NCBI RefSeq assembly: GCF_954871325.1
Contig: NC_088776.1
Span: 18,724,052-18,788,051, forward strand
Origin: Gordionus sp. m RMFG-2023
Lineage: Eukaryota > Nematomorpha > Gordioida > Chordodea > Parachordodidae
Direction: 5' to 3'
Length of the DNA: 64,000 nt
Numbering within the stretch: position 1 is the stretch's first letter; each line of letters starts with the position of its first letter. Positions 1-9,848 of this stretch are shown piece after piece. The translations under genes were made by a program, and so were the position numbers. Under the pieces are notes generated by a model. The model was not told where the DNA came from. It ran no database searches and saw only the letters and a program-made list of their open reading frames with translations.

Positions 1-288
1 ATATTTTTGTGACATCATATACGCACTTTTAGTTATTTGATGCGAGTAAATTCTTTATTATTTTAAATAAAATTTACCAAATCAGACACATTTGGTAAAA
101 TGGGTGGGAATTTTTTATTCTCCCCCCCCCCCTATTATATTTATATGCTTCTTAATATTATTAAAATATATTTTTACGCTATATTATTAACGGAAATCTG
201 GTAGCAAGCCTTCCCTATAAGATCTTGTAAGATTTTGTATCTTCACAATAGAAAAAAACAACATTTACAACTCATTTTTTTTATTCAG

Positions 289-635
289 ATGATTTTGAAA
301 ACAATTCTATCAGAGAAGATTATCTATCACAGGATCCTGGTATATATTTTTAAGATGCATTAGTTAACTTATTATATTTTACAGTTAATACTTTACTTAA
401 TCAAGAATACCTGTCTCCCGATCTTGGTATATATTATTTGATTAAGATACATTAATTAATATAAAATATTTTACAGCTGAATTTGAATAATCCCAACTCT
501 CAGCAAGAATATTGCTTGTCTTCCGATCTTGGTATATATTATTTGTTAAAGATACATTAATTGATATATAACATTTTACAGGGGAATTTGAAAATAATTC
601 TAAATCATTTCAAGAATGTTTATACAATGCTTCAG
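289..635 (+). repeat. tandemly repeated exon-plus-intron unit inside the transposon
   Basis: Four copies of a ~92-105-bp unit lie head to tail. Each has a short acidic exon followed by an intron starting GGTATATATT and ending in TTTTACAG. Probable exons are 289-339, 385-426, 477-531 and 582-635; the introns between them are 45-50 nt. Exon ends resemble each other (GATCCTG, GATCTTG, GATCTTG). The exons encode short motifs such as EFENNS and QEYLSPDLG. Splice junctions lie at the same phase (one base into a codon), so a unit can be gained or lost without shifting frame; at least one copy looks degenerate. Confidence 0.7.
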
Positions 636-1225
636 GTTTTCATAATACCTTATGTAGCAAAATAATTTGTCTAATTTATGGATAATTTAGGTGATCAAGA
701 AAAAAATTCCTTAATTAATAAGGATCAACTAAAGGGTTCTCTTATTCATTTTGCCAAATATCCGGTTTCTATATTCAATATTTTGCAAAATAATAAATCT
801 TATTTTATAGAAAGCGCGCGTAAACATGTGGTTTACTCGAATGAATTAGGTAATGACGGTATTTAGAAAAATATATAAAATTTCATGAATATTATCCTAT
901 AGGTTATCCAATCGGACCAATGTTTAAATACAATTTCCGTCAATTAAGTTATCATTCTTTCTAAATTGATAAATTATAACTTATTTATATAAAAAATGTA
1001 AATGTATCCGGGGCGATTATTATAAAAACATTTTTTTAAAATATTTTTATGAAAAAATGTTTATAATATTTTTATTTTTTAGGTGCCATCGATGATGTGG
1101 CAAAAGAATCAACGTCAGCCAATATATTTGTAGTTTGTCATTACAAACAAAATTGTATGACAAATAGATGCAAATGCAAGGCATCTAATGTGTCCTGCAA
1201 CTCACATTGTCATGCTATTAAATAA
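582..1225 (+). CDS. transposon-encoded C-terminal fragment with cysteine cluster
   Basis: Three exons join cleanly in phase 1: 582-635, 691-849 and 1083-1225, the last ending at TAA. The product ends in a cysteine cluster, C-x6-C-x4-C-x-C-x6-C-x3-C-x-H, visible as NRCKCKASNVSCNSHCH. I recall similar tails at the C-terminus of KRBA2-like integrase proteins derived from transposons; this is from memory and was not tested. The upstream half (EFENNS..., SLIHFAKYPVSIFN) matches nothing I know. There is no initiator methionine or catalytic core in this copy, so it is a remnant 3' end and not a working transposase. Confidence 0.5.
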
Positions 1226-1553
1226 TAAATGTCAAAATAAAAATTTTAAATTTATATTGAATTATATTGATAATAAAAAAAATGAGTTGTAAATATTGTT
1301 TTTTCTATTGTGAAGATACAAAATCTTACAAGATCTTATAGGGAAGGCTTGCTACCAGATTTCCGTTAATAATATAGCGTAAAAATATATTTTAATAATA
1401 TTAAGAAGCATATAAATATGATAGGGGGGGGGAATAAAAAATTCCCACCCATTTTACCAAATGTGTCTGATTTGGTAAATTTTATTTATAATAATAAAGA
1501 ATTTACCCCTATCAAATAACTAAAAGTGCGTATATGATGTCACAAAAATATAA

Positions 1554-2274
1554 AAATAATGTCCTTATAAAATTTGTGAGAAATATTTAAAAAAAAGATT
1601 ATAAACCCGAAGAAAATTTAAAACATAAATTGGCCAAATCCTTCAAAGAGAGAGCCTAGCATTATTCAATAAAATATAGTAAAAAAAATTATCCAAAGGC
1701 CTTCATTTCTCGATTAGATAAACTTATAATGTTTGGTGTATAATCTTAGTAATTGTTTAAAATAAATATAAATATGAGGGCTAACTTTGAAAATGCTAAA
1801 ATTTATTTAGTAAATATATTCATTTTCGAAAAGCTATTTAATACTTTGATAGATTTAAATTTTAATATTAGCTCTAACTTGTCATTTACTCACAGAATTG
1901 AAATAAATAAGTCAAAAATGTTGATATACAAATAACCGATGCAGGATTCTATATTTAAATATATTTAGTAGTTAACATTTTAGAAAAAAAATAAATTAAT
2001 CTTACAATTATTTTAATCTTATATCGGCCTACTATTATAAATTGTGTTAAAAAAACATGTCCGGATGCTATGAAGATTAAAGTTTAATCATAATAGTGGA
2101 ATTTATTATCATTTGAAGTGATGTATTATAAATAAAATCTCGAGTTTAATGAAATCAAGGAATTGACGATTTGCAGGAAATCATTAATTTTGAATATATA
2201 AATAAAAGCGAATTTAGGAATTTTATTGTTGATATTACTGTTAGTGACTGAAAGATATAAAACATATCTAAACT
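1554..2274. other. no recognisable feature
   Basis: AT-rich sequence between the inverted-repeat transposon and the satellite. A 60-codon open frame at 1753-1935 shows no family motif and has the composition of the surrounding DNA, so I do not call it a gene. Confidence 0.5.
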
Positions 2275-2950
2275 GAAATTTTAATTTAACGTTTACAAAA
2301 CATATTTTTACCTATTTACTATAAAAAAACTCAAAAAAGTTTAAAAATAACGATTATGACAATTGTCACTTTTCTATAGTACACTTTCGCTGAAATTTTA
2401 ATTAAACATGTTTACAAAACATATTATTTACATATTTAATTTAAAAAAAGTTCAAAAATAATGATTATGACAATTGTCGCTTTTCTATAGTACTCATATA
2501 TTGAAATTTTAATTTAACATGTTTACAAAACATATTTTTACCTATTTACTTTAAAAAAGTTCAAAAATAACGATTATGACCATTGTCACTTTTCTATAGT
2601 ACACCTATATTGAAATTTTAATTTAACATGTTTACAAAACATATTTTTACCTATTTGCCTTAAAAAAACTCAAAAATGTTCAAAAATAACGATTATGACA
2701 ATTTTCACTTTTCTATAATACACTTTCATCGAAATATTAATTTAACATGTTTACAAAACATATTTTTACCTATTTACTTTAAAAAACTCAAAAATGTTTA
2801 AAAATAACGATTATGACAATTGTCACTTTTCCATAGTACATCCTAACTGAAATTTTAATTTAACATGTTTACAAAACGTATTAGTAACTATTTACTTTAA
2901 AAAAACTCAAAAAAGTTTAAAAATAATGATTATGACATTTGTCACTTTTA
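2275..2950. repeat. satellite, about six copies of a 110-120-bp unit
   Basis: A unit containing TTTAACATGTTTACAAAACAT, TTTTTACCTATTTACTTTA and a conserved GATTATGACAATTGTCAC box recurs about six times. The box occurs near 2352, 2461, 2572, 2692, 2808 and 2927, a spacing of about 109-120 bp. The box contains the 10-bp palindrome GACAATTGTC. The copies differ by scattered substitutions and small length changes, so the array is not a recent expansion. A related unit lies inside the MITE at 43110-43596. Confidence 0.9.
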
Positions 2951-2989
2951 CCTAAAAAATTAATTATCAAAAAGATATGATGAAATTAC

Positions 2990-4135
2990 GTAAAATATAA
3001 ATATATAAAAATCATTTTAAAATTATATATTAAAAAAAAATATCAATCAAAAAAAGTTATTAAAAAAATCATATAACACAAAAAATAAAAAAAATTAGCG
3101 ATCAAAAGATATATCAAGAAAAAAAATATATATTAAAAAAAAATATCAATCAAAATAATATATTGAAAAAAATATATATATTAAAAAAATATATAAATCA
3201 AAAAAAAAATATATATTAAAAAAAATATCAATCAAAAAAATATATTGAAAAAAAAATATATATTAAAATATAATATATATCAAAAAAAATATATATATTA
3301 AAAAAAATATATATCAAAAAAAAAATATATATTAAAAAAAAATATATATTAAAAAAAATTTATATTAAAAAAAATATATATTAAAAAAAATATATATTAA
3401 AAAAAATATCAATCAATATATATTGAAAAAAAATATATATATTAAAATATAATATATATCAAAAAAGAAATATATATTAAAAAAAATATATATTAAAAAA
3501 AAATATATATTAAAAAAAATTTATATTAAAAAAAATATATATATTAAAAAAATATATATATTAAAAAAAATATATATTAAAAAAAATATATATTAAAAAA
3601 AATATATATCAAAAAAAAATATATATTAAAAAAATATATATATTAAAAAAAATTTATATTAAAAAAAAAATATATTAAAATATAATATATATCAAAAAAA
3701 AAATATATATTAAAAAAAAATATATATTAAAAAATATATATATTAAAATACAATATATATCAAAAAAAAAATATATATTAAAAAAATTATATATCAAAAA
3801 AAAAATATTAAAAAAAAATATATATTAAAAAAAAAAAAGTATATATATTAAAAAAAATATCAATCAAAAAAATATATTGAAAAAAAAATATATATTAAAA
3901 TATAATATATATCAAAAAAAAAATATATATTAAAAAATATCAATCAAAAAAATATATTGAAAAAATTTATATAAAAAATAAATATATTATCTTTTTAAAA
4001 ATATATATTTAAAAAAACAATATAACAAATTAAAATATATTTAAAGACAAAAATATAACAAATTAAAATATAATATTAATCTTAAAAAATTATTAATAAT
4101 AACGAAAAAATTATTAATAATATAATATTCAAAAA
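2990..4135. repeat. AT simple-sequence tract
   Basis: About 1.1 kb made almost only of blocks of the type AAAAAAATATATATTAA, with a few ATCAATCAAAA interruptions. It is low-complexity DNA with no coding potential. It directly follows the satellite array, so the two may form one repeat domain. Confidence 0.9.
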
Positions 4136-4284
4136 TAACACATTGCCTGATTTAACCCGGAAATGTGCACATTGCTGAAAAAAATTACCCTGCCTACCAC
4201 TACATCACATTGCCGAATATTTCACATAATCTAAAAATCCATATATGTTTATTTATTTTTATAATTTTCTAAACAAGTTTTATT

Positions 4285-4458
4285 TATACTTTCTTACATT
4301 TATTACGTCTGTTTTAGCTTTACCAATATCTGATGATATTCCAGCAATTGCTGGAGAGTTGAACCTTATACTTATACTTTCTTACATATCAGATTACATC
4401 TGTTTTAGCTTTACCAATATCTGATGATATTCCCATTATTGCTAGAGAGTTGAACCTA
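4285..4458. repeat. tandem duplication, two copies of an ~88-bp unit
   Basis: TATACTTTCTTACAT, then GTTTTAGCTTTACCAATATC, TGATGATATTCC and GAGAGTTGAACCT occur twice, beginning near 4285 and 4373. The copies are strongly similar with a few substitutions. No function is apparent. Confidence 0.75.
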
Positions 4459-4544
4459 ATATTGGCTCCTCTGCAGGTTCATTGCATTATTAATATTTTT
4501 GATTAATCAGTCATTGCCAAACAAAGAAAGAGATGGCAGGTTAA

Positions 4545-6110
4545 TCATCCTTCCTTATTAATTTACTTTCCATATTCCTTTTTCTTTCTATTTTCCTTCC
4601 TTTTTCTTCGCATTTACCATCCTTTCCCTTTTAATAACTCTCTTATTATCTTCCACTTTCTTCTCTTTCTCTTCCTTTTTTCCTTTTTCTTTCCCTTTAC
4701 CTCTTTTTATTTCCCCTTTTCTCTTTTTCTTTACATATTTCTTTCCTTTCCCCTTTATCTTTTCCTTACCATTTTTCTTTTCCTTACCATTTTTCTTTTC
4801 CTTACCATTTTTCTTTTCCTTACCATTTTTCTTTTTCTTTTCCTTACCTTTTTTTCTTTTCCTTCTCCTTTCGCTTTTCACTCTTTCTTTCCATTCCTTT
4901 CCATCTTTCTTTGCCTTTTTCTTTTCATTACCATTTTTCTTTTCCTTTTATTTTTTTTTTCCCTTTTCTTTTCCTTTCTCCTCTAACTTTTTAATTTCTT
5001 TTACATACATTATTTCACTTTTCCTTTCTCTTTTCCTTCCTTTCCCTTTTAATTTCTCTTATTACCTTTTCTTCTCTTTTCCTTTCCCTTTCCCTTCTTT
5101 CTCTTTTCCTTCCTTTATCTTTTAATTTCTCTTATTCTTCCTCCTTCTTCTCTTTCCCTTTCATTACCATTTTTATTTTCCTTTCTCTCCCTTTCTCTTC
5201 CTTTCCTATTTTCTTACCCTTTCCCCTCTTCCTTTTTTAATTTCCTTTCCATAATCATTTCTCTTAGCCTTTTGATTTCTCATATTCTTCCTCTTTTCCT
5301 TTCATTACCCTTTTTCATCTCCTTTTTATTCCCTTCTCTTTTATTACCTTCCTTTCCCTTTTCTTCTCCTTTCCTTTCCCTTCTTTTTTTTCTCCTTCCT
5401 TTCCCTTTTAATTTCTCCTATTATATTCCTCTTTCTGTTTTTCTCTATTCCTTTCCCTTTCATTGCCATTTTTATTTTTATTTTTTTCCTTTCCCCTTTT
5501 CCCTCTTTCCTTTTTAATTTCCTTTCCTTATTCCTTTTTCTTTCTCTTATCCTTCCTCTCTTTTAATTTCCTTCCCCTTTCTTCTCTTTTCCTTTCCCTT
5601 CTTTCCTTTTTTCTTTCTTTCCATTTAAATTTATCTTATTAACTTCCTCTTTCTTCTCAATTCCCTTCCCTTCTCTTTTCCCTTTGATGACCATTTTACT
5701 TTCCTTTTTTCCCTTTCCCCTTCTTTCCATTTTCCCTCTTCCCTTTTTAATTGTTTTTCTACATTCCTTTTTCTTTATCTTTTCCTTCCTTTCTCTTTTA
5801 ATTTCTCTTTTTACCTTCCCATTTCTTCTCTTTTACTTTCCCTTCTCCCCCCCCCCCTTTCCCTTATAATTACTCTTATTACCTTCCCCTTTCTTCACTT
5901 TTCCTTTCCCTTTCATTTTTTCTGTCCCTTTACATTTTTTACTTTTCCTTTTACCTTCATCTTTTCCTTTACATATTTCTTTCCCTTTTCCTTTCGCTTT
6001 TTCATTTCGCTTCTCATTTCTCTTCTCATTTACTCTCCTTTTTATCTTTCCTTTTTATCTTTCCTTTTTATCTTTCCTTTTTCCTTCCCTTCTCCCTTTT
6101 CCCTTGCCCT
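4545..6110. repeat. 1.55-kb polypyrimidine tract (CTTTTCC-type)
   Basis: The plus strand is almost entirely C and T, in repeated words such as CTTTTCCTT, TTTCCC and TTACCATTTTTCTTTTCC. The latter is tandem at about 4765-4840. A C run lies near 5847. Open frames here on either strand (lysine/glutamate-rich on the minus strand, phenylalanine/serine/leucine-rich on the plus strand) are by-products of the composition, not genes. Such homopurine-homopyrimidine DNA can adopt triplex structures in vitro. Confidence 0.92.
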
Positions 6111-6382
6111 TAAAAATTGTAAATCTCGCATGTATCTTCTAAATATTTTAAAGGTAATATTGAAAATAATATTAATAGTTGTTAGGAAGTAAAAACTTAT
6201 ATTCAAAATGATTACTTATCTTCCTCATTTTTAGCGTTTAAAAAACAAATTTAAATACAAGAATTTACTTCCTTAGCATCTATTAATAATAATATTAAAT
6301 TTACTTTAAAAATTTTCTAAGATATATAAGCAGGATTCCCACATTTTTTTTATTTTTAGCTATTTTTATCTTAGCTATTTAG

Positions 6383-6800
6383 AACGGAAACCCTTTTTCT
6401 GCCCTTGATGATGAGAATATTATTCTAAGATCCAAATGTCTTTTGCACCAATATGTTTTGGACAGTTATGCCAAACAGAAAATGCTTCGATTAAATTCTA
6501 TACGTAATAATCAATCCAAATTACACACAGAACTCTATCAAAGCATTCATGATGCTATTTTAGAGAAGGATACTAATACTGACACTCTTGGCAGAAAAAT
6601 CATTTTGTCTTCTTTTACCCATGGCCCAAGGCATATGCATCAGCTTTATCAGGGCGCGATGACTATTTTACACTGCTTTGGTAAGCCCTCATTATTCATT
6701 ACTTTTACCTGCAACCCTAAAGGAGATAAAATAATGCGTGAATTATTTCTTCATCAGATTCCAAACGACTGGCATATTTGTCGCTTTTTCATCAAAAATT
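6383..6800 (+). pseudogene. Helitron Rep/helicase fragment (Helitron-like N-terminal region)
   Basis: The open frame 6443-6802 encodes about 119 residues of the region just before the Rep catalytic motifs of Helitron transposases. Landmarks are LHQYVLDSYAKQKMLRLN, KLHTELYQSIHDA, GRKIILSSFTHGPRHMHQ and LFITFTCNPKGDK, which track the family pattern with an FTGSPRYM-like block and the FITFTCNP block. The match fades after QIPNDW, and neither the downstream Rep HUH motifs nor a helicase is present. A Helitron transposase is normally well over 1,000 residues, so this is a truncated relic. Rolling-circle transposition is the family's function; this piece cannot perform it. Confidence 0.88.
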
Positions 6801-6809
6801 AAAATGTCT

Positions 6810-8100
6810 TAAAAAGGATTTGCTCAAAATTTAAACGGATATACCCCTATAATAATTATTCCTCATCATTTTTTAAAAAATATATAAATAAATGAAATTA
6901 TTTTATTAATATTGAGTTGTATATTTTTAATTTAAATAAATAGCATTTGTTGTTTCTTAACAAAAAGATATGGCCCTTATCAAATTCTTTGATAAATAAT
7001 TTCGGAAATTCAAGATATTTAAAATTATTATGGGTTGGACTAGGGTTGATAAAAAATTTTCAAAACTATTTTGGGCTGGGCTTGAGAAATATTTTAAAAA
7101 TTATTAAGGTCTTGGAAGCTTGATAATTTTTTAATATATAGAAAAAAATTTTTGCAGACCTGGGTCGGGTCTGATTGAAAATCCACGAAATGCATTAATA
7201 TTTTTAAATGCATTAATATTTTTTAAAAATTTTATTTTAGTTCTGAACTACCAAAATTTATGTTCTTGGACCTGAGAAATTTTTTCAAAATTATTGTGGG
7301 CTTGGACTTGGCTTGGAATTTTTTAATATTAAATATTAGCCATAGGTAATCAGTAATATTTTAATAAAATAATTTGATATGGGTCTCAAGTAAATAATTT
7401 AAATATATTTTGACTCACAAAATATCACTCTTAGTCTTAAAGGGTTGGACTTGACCTGAAGGGGAGGAGGTAAAAGAATAAAAATTGGATATTGTTTTTA
7501 AATAAGCGTAACATCTATCGAAGAACGAAAAAAATTCTCATTCCCCGTCATTTTTGACGGGCTATCTACTAGTTATCATTATTATGATACTCTCCTCATA
7601 AACTTTAAAATGAATAACTTAAATTATTAATGCTCTATTACCAACTGTCAAAAGTTAACGTTAAAGGAATAATTTTTTAGAACAGGAATTCAATTAAAAA
7701 CCCCTACCTATACAATAAAGATGTAAAAAAATTTTTAAAATTATTTTAAAAATAACTTTTTTTTAGTTAACATTATCTAAAATTACCTTTTTTAGCTAAT
7801 ATTATCCAAAATTACCTTTTTGTAGTTTTATTTAAAAAATAAATTCAGATAGTGTGCACTGTATAGATTTGGTAGAAGTTTTGCAATACTCTTGTGTTAT
7901 AAAAGTCCATAATAAAAGCATTAATTTTTAAAGCAATACATTTTACCCTATTTCATCTAAAATTTAATAAATAACCACCCCACCCAGTAAATTAACACTA
8001 CCTCTAGCATACCACTTTTAAATGCCAACCTCCTACCACCTTCAAAAGAAATTTGATGCATGTTTTTACCCCTATCGTTTAATTTAGTTTTCTTTTCTAT
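6810..8100. other. degenerate repeat region without genes
   Basis: About 7010-7330 contains repeated diverged words of the kind GGGCTGGGCTTGAGAAATATTTT and GGTCTTGGAAGCTTGATAATTTTTT. These resemble the subterminal arrays of hAT elements and suggest an eroded transposon. The rest shows no coding signal. Confidence 0.4.
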
Positions 8101-8105
8101 TTTTT

Positions 8106-8412
8106 TCAATGGAAGGGAAGGATTCTGAAGGGCATGGAAAAAGCTGGAAAAGAGGAAATGATAAGGGGAAAAAAAGGAAAGAGGGCGAAAGGAAAGGAGG
8201 AGAAAAAAAATGAGGGAAATAAAGGTGAAGATAAGAGAAAGGAGGAATAGGGAGATAAGGGGAGTAAAAGGGATGGAAGTAGATATGAGGGGAAGGAAAG
8301 AGGAAGGGATGAGAAGGGAAAAGGAGGCTAGGGGAAGGAAGGGTGAGATGAGAATGGAAGTGAAGCTAAAGGAAGGGAAGGGATGAAAATGGAAAGATAA
8401 TAAAAACACCTT
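8106..8412. repeat. polypurine tract (~300 bp)
   Basis: The plus strand is nearly all G and A (GGGAAGGA, GGAAAAGGAGG and similar words). It is the strand-reversed counterpart of the pyrimidine tract ending 2 kb upstream. An open frame across it on the minus strand (7957-8415) is a composition artefact. Confidence 0.88.
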
Positions 8413-8419
8413 CAAAGGT

Positions 8420-9275
8420 GGGTGGGGGATCTCTGATAATGCAATGGAAAGAAAAATATATTAATTTATTATAATGTTTGAATCAAATATAAAATATTGT
8501 ATAAATTACATTTTTGTACATACCAATCAATTTAGTAACGAATGTTCAAATTGCATTGGCCATATTATATTATATTATAACCCCCCCCCCCCCCCGCCCC
8601 ATTTCTTTGAAACACATCTATCTAATATTTTCTCACACTGAGTACAAAATTTCTTAATAATCAAATTATTTATATATTTTTTTTCACTTGATTGAAATTA
8701 CTAATTGAATTTAAAAAAAGGAAAAGTTTTTAAAATATCGGGAATGTTTTGTATTATATTTTGTAGTAAATAGATTAAAATTTATTTTAAAAAAATCAAA
8801 ATTATTGTCGAAATTTTATAAATAACATTAAATATTTTAAAATGATTTTAGATATTGAGACATATCGCCTAATTCTCTATAAAAATTTAATCTGTGGGTT
8901 GGTCCTAGATTTAACTTCTTACCACTGGGTTTTGGGTTGTTCTTGTTAGAAAAAACAATTTAGCATATTTTTAAACAAGATTCTGTTAAAATTTTGGTGT
9001 ACTAAAAACTGGAGTCATTTTACACACCCCCCCCCCCCCTCTACAAATTTTTTCTTAGCAAAATTGCTAAATAAAACCCATTATATTTATTTTTTATTCA
9101 GAAATAATGTATATTATTTTAACAAAATTTATGACAATTTTCGCAATTTCAGTTTGGTATTTTAATACCTAATGAAAATAAATAATTTTAACAAATTTAT
9201 TGCCAAACTGATAGGGGTTGATCAACCAATACGGCAATAATTATTTTCGGAACCTGTTTGATGACTGTCGTCGTT
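8420..9275. other. AT-rich intergenic DNA with two C runs
   Basis: No gene or family repeat recognised. C homopolymers occur near 8581-8600 and 9027-9041. Either may mark the end of an eroded hAT-like element, as elsewhere in the window. Confidence 0.4.
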
Positions 9276-9498
9276 AATAGTGGTGTTAAAAACCCCGATT
9301 TTGTCGATTTAAAAAATGGCCAGATCAAGATTATAACCAAAATAACATTATGTAAGCCTAAATATTTTGCCATAGCTGGCAGAAATGCATGGAGATCTAT
9401 TTGCCAAATCTCGATGCTTACATAATATTATTTTAGCTAAAATCTTAGTCCGTCCTTTTTGAAAAGTCGAACCAAATGTCTTTTTAACAAAATTAATA
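9276..9498. mobile_element. palindromic MITE, copy A
   Basis: Diverged member of the window's palindromic MITE family. It starts near TAGTGGTGTTAAAAACC, passes ATGGCCAGATCAAGATTATAACC and an inverted AATCTCGATGCTTACATAATATTATTTTAGC arm, and ends near TTTTTAACAAAATTAATA. The two halves are imperfect reverse complements. It lies about 350 bp upstream of the USP start codon. Confidence 0.6.
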
Positions 9499-9848
9499 GT
9501 ATTCCTATACCAATATATAGTTTAAATATATGAATATCCAGTATATATTGGCTAAATATTTATCATTTCTACAGGTTAGATATTTCCAAAATTTTACAGT
9601 TCTGGAAAGGAATATACTTCGACATTTTTTATTGAATTAATCTGGTGAATAAAGCCATAGAGGTTATAAAGTTTTGTGTCGTTCTTTCGATAGTTTAAAA
9701 ATCAATATTTATTTTTAAGTTTCATGTATTTGCAAATTTAGAACTATAATTAAATTACAATTCATTCTTTTTTATATATGCCAGAAGTTACTTCGTCACT
9801 TTAAATTCGCATATTATGAAAAAATTATTTTAGAATATATGAATTAAA

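Larger units (their letters stand above)
1..1553 (+). mobile_element. DNA transposon with ~285-bp terminal inverted repeats
   Basis: The first ~285 bases and the last ~290 bases (about 1265-1553) are near-perfect reverse complements. The repeats include a C-run/G-run pair, the shared word GTGACATCATATACGCAC near each tip, and GGTAGCAAGCCTTCCCTAT near the inner edge. The left tip coincides with the window edge, so the true end and any target duplication there cannot be seen. The interior carries a spliced-looking coding tail (582-1225) with a cysteine cluster, so this is probably an internally deleted, non-autonomous copy of a larger element. Long inverted repeats plus a C-x-C cysteine tail recall integrase-type (Ginger/KRBA2-like) DNA transposons, but no integrase core is present and the family is a guess. 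Confidence 0.85.

Noticed and set aside
2275-2950. CRISPR-like array
   Set aside because: The spacing is regular, but the whole unit is repeated, not a short repeat with unique spacers, and the host is an animal.
4588-5869. Open frames rich in Lys/Glu (minus) or Phe/Ser/Leu/Pro (plus) in the pyrimidine tract
   Set aside because: They are translations of simple CTTTTCC-type repeats; no domain, start context or splice structure supports a gene.
7957-8415. 152-codon minus-strand frame over the purine tract
   Set aside because: Same artefact: low-complexity purine DNA has few stops on the complementary strand.
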